DNA of 5,500 bases. Origin: Campylobacteraceae bacterium. GTDB lineage: Bacteria; Campylobacterota; Campylobacteria; Campylobacterales; Sulfurovaceae. The notes beneath the pieces were generated by a model. It was not told the origin of the DNA, ran no database searches, and saw only the letters and a list, made by a program, of their open reading frames with translations. Of this stretch, positions 5,310 to 5,500 are shown piece after piece. Within the stretch, counting starts at the first letter, position 1. Each line of letters opens with the position of its first letter. The stretch lies in contig JALVVQ010000333.1 in the NCBI GenBank assembly GCA_027023325.1, forward strand, positions 1 to 5,500, written 5' to 3'. Made by a program: the position numbers and the translations under genes.

Positions 5310-5500
5310 ATGACAACACCTCTATCCAAAGCGCACGAAGCCAGAAGCAAAAAGCTCAACAAAGTAGAGAAGACCAAGGCACTCAAGCTACCCATGGAGA
5401 CCTACAAAAAACTCCAGGCCATCGCTGATGGTGGCTACGAAGCACTCGCCAAAGAGGACAGCGCTTACTTTCTCAAATGTTTTGGTCTCTTTGACAAGGG
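5310..5500 (+). CDS. nirA: Nitrite/sulfite reductase (NirA-like), N-terminal end (partial)
   Basis: The first 63 codons plus two bases of a gene that continues past the window. The visible N-terminus is a charged, Lys/Glu-rich segment, then KALKLPMETYKKL, then DSAYFLKCFGLFDKG. That last block is typical of ferredoxin-type nitrite/sulfite reductases just before their first ferredoxin-like half-domain. Complete enzymes of this family use siroheme and a 4Fe-4S cluster for the six-electron reduction of nitrite to ammonium or sulfite to sulfide. The cluster cysteines and siroheme site lie outside the window, so nitrite versus sulfite cannot be decided from this fragment. The FNT gene 5 nt upstream favours nitrite. 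ATG 5310 has only an A-rich, weak ribosome site inside the end of the FNT gene, consistent with translational coupling. Confidence 0.75.
   Translation, partial: MTTPLSKAHEARSKKLNKVEKTKALKLPMETYKKLQAIADGGYEALAKEDSAYFLKCFGLFDK

Overview
The window looks like chromosome of a Campylobacterota (epsilonproteobacterial) chemolithotroph. The reasons are an ArsR/ArsS-type two-component pair of the Helicobacter/Sulfurimonas kind, a hemN gene followed by a GlpC-like iron-sulfur protein (an order I recall from Helicobacter pylori), and a formate/nitrite-type channel joined to a nitrite/sulfite reductase gene. Base composition judged by eye is in the mid-40s percent GC, closer to Sulfurovum than to most Sulfurimonas; the genus is an inference.

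Layout. Positions 1-293 hold the 3' end of hemN (+). Positions 294-519 are an AT-rich spacer with a likely terminator and a long palindromic, repeat-like element that can fold in mutually exclusive ways. Positions 520-1809 encode a cysteine-rich Fe-S protein of the GlpC/LutA/GlcF type (+). Its stop codon overlaps the stop of the convergent sensor kinase gene (1806-3038, -). The kinase gene lies 5 nt downstream of its response regulator gene (3044-3721, -). Across a compact divergent promoter region, a two-gene + strand unit (3805-4235) encodes a DUF4177-like protein and a small two-helix membrane protein, overlapping by ATGA. Positions 4236-4512 are a 277-bp non-coding or degenerate stretch. 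An FNT-family channel (4513-5304) and the start of a nirA-like reductase (5310 to the window edge) follow, 5 nt apart.

How the genes work together. HemN supplies heme under low oxygen, and the Fe-S protein is probably a redox carrier or oxidoreductase subunit linked to the quinone pool. The FNT channel and the siroheme-type reductase most plausibly import nitrite and reduce it to ammonium for assimilation. The two-component pair is an envelope sensor with an OmpR-type regulator; its signal and targets cannot be read here. No CRISPR array, tRNA, rRNA, intact insertion sequence, or defence or biosynthetic cluster is seen. I do not see strong evidence for an undescribed system. The most interesting points are the folded repeat at 375-497, the unexplained stretch at 4232-4441, and the DUF4177/membrane-protein pair.
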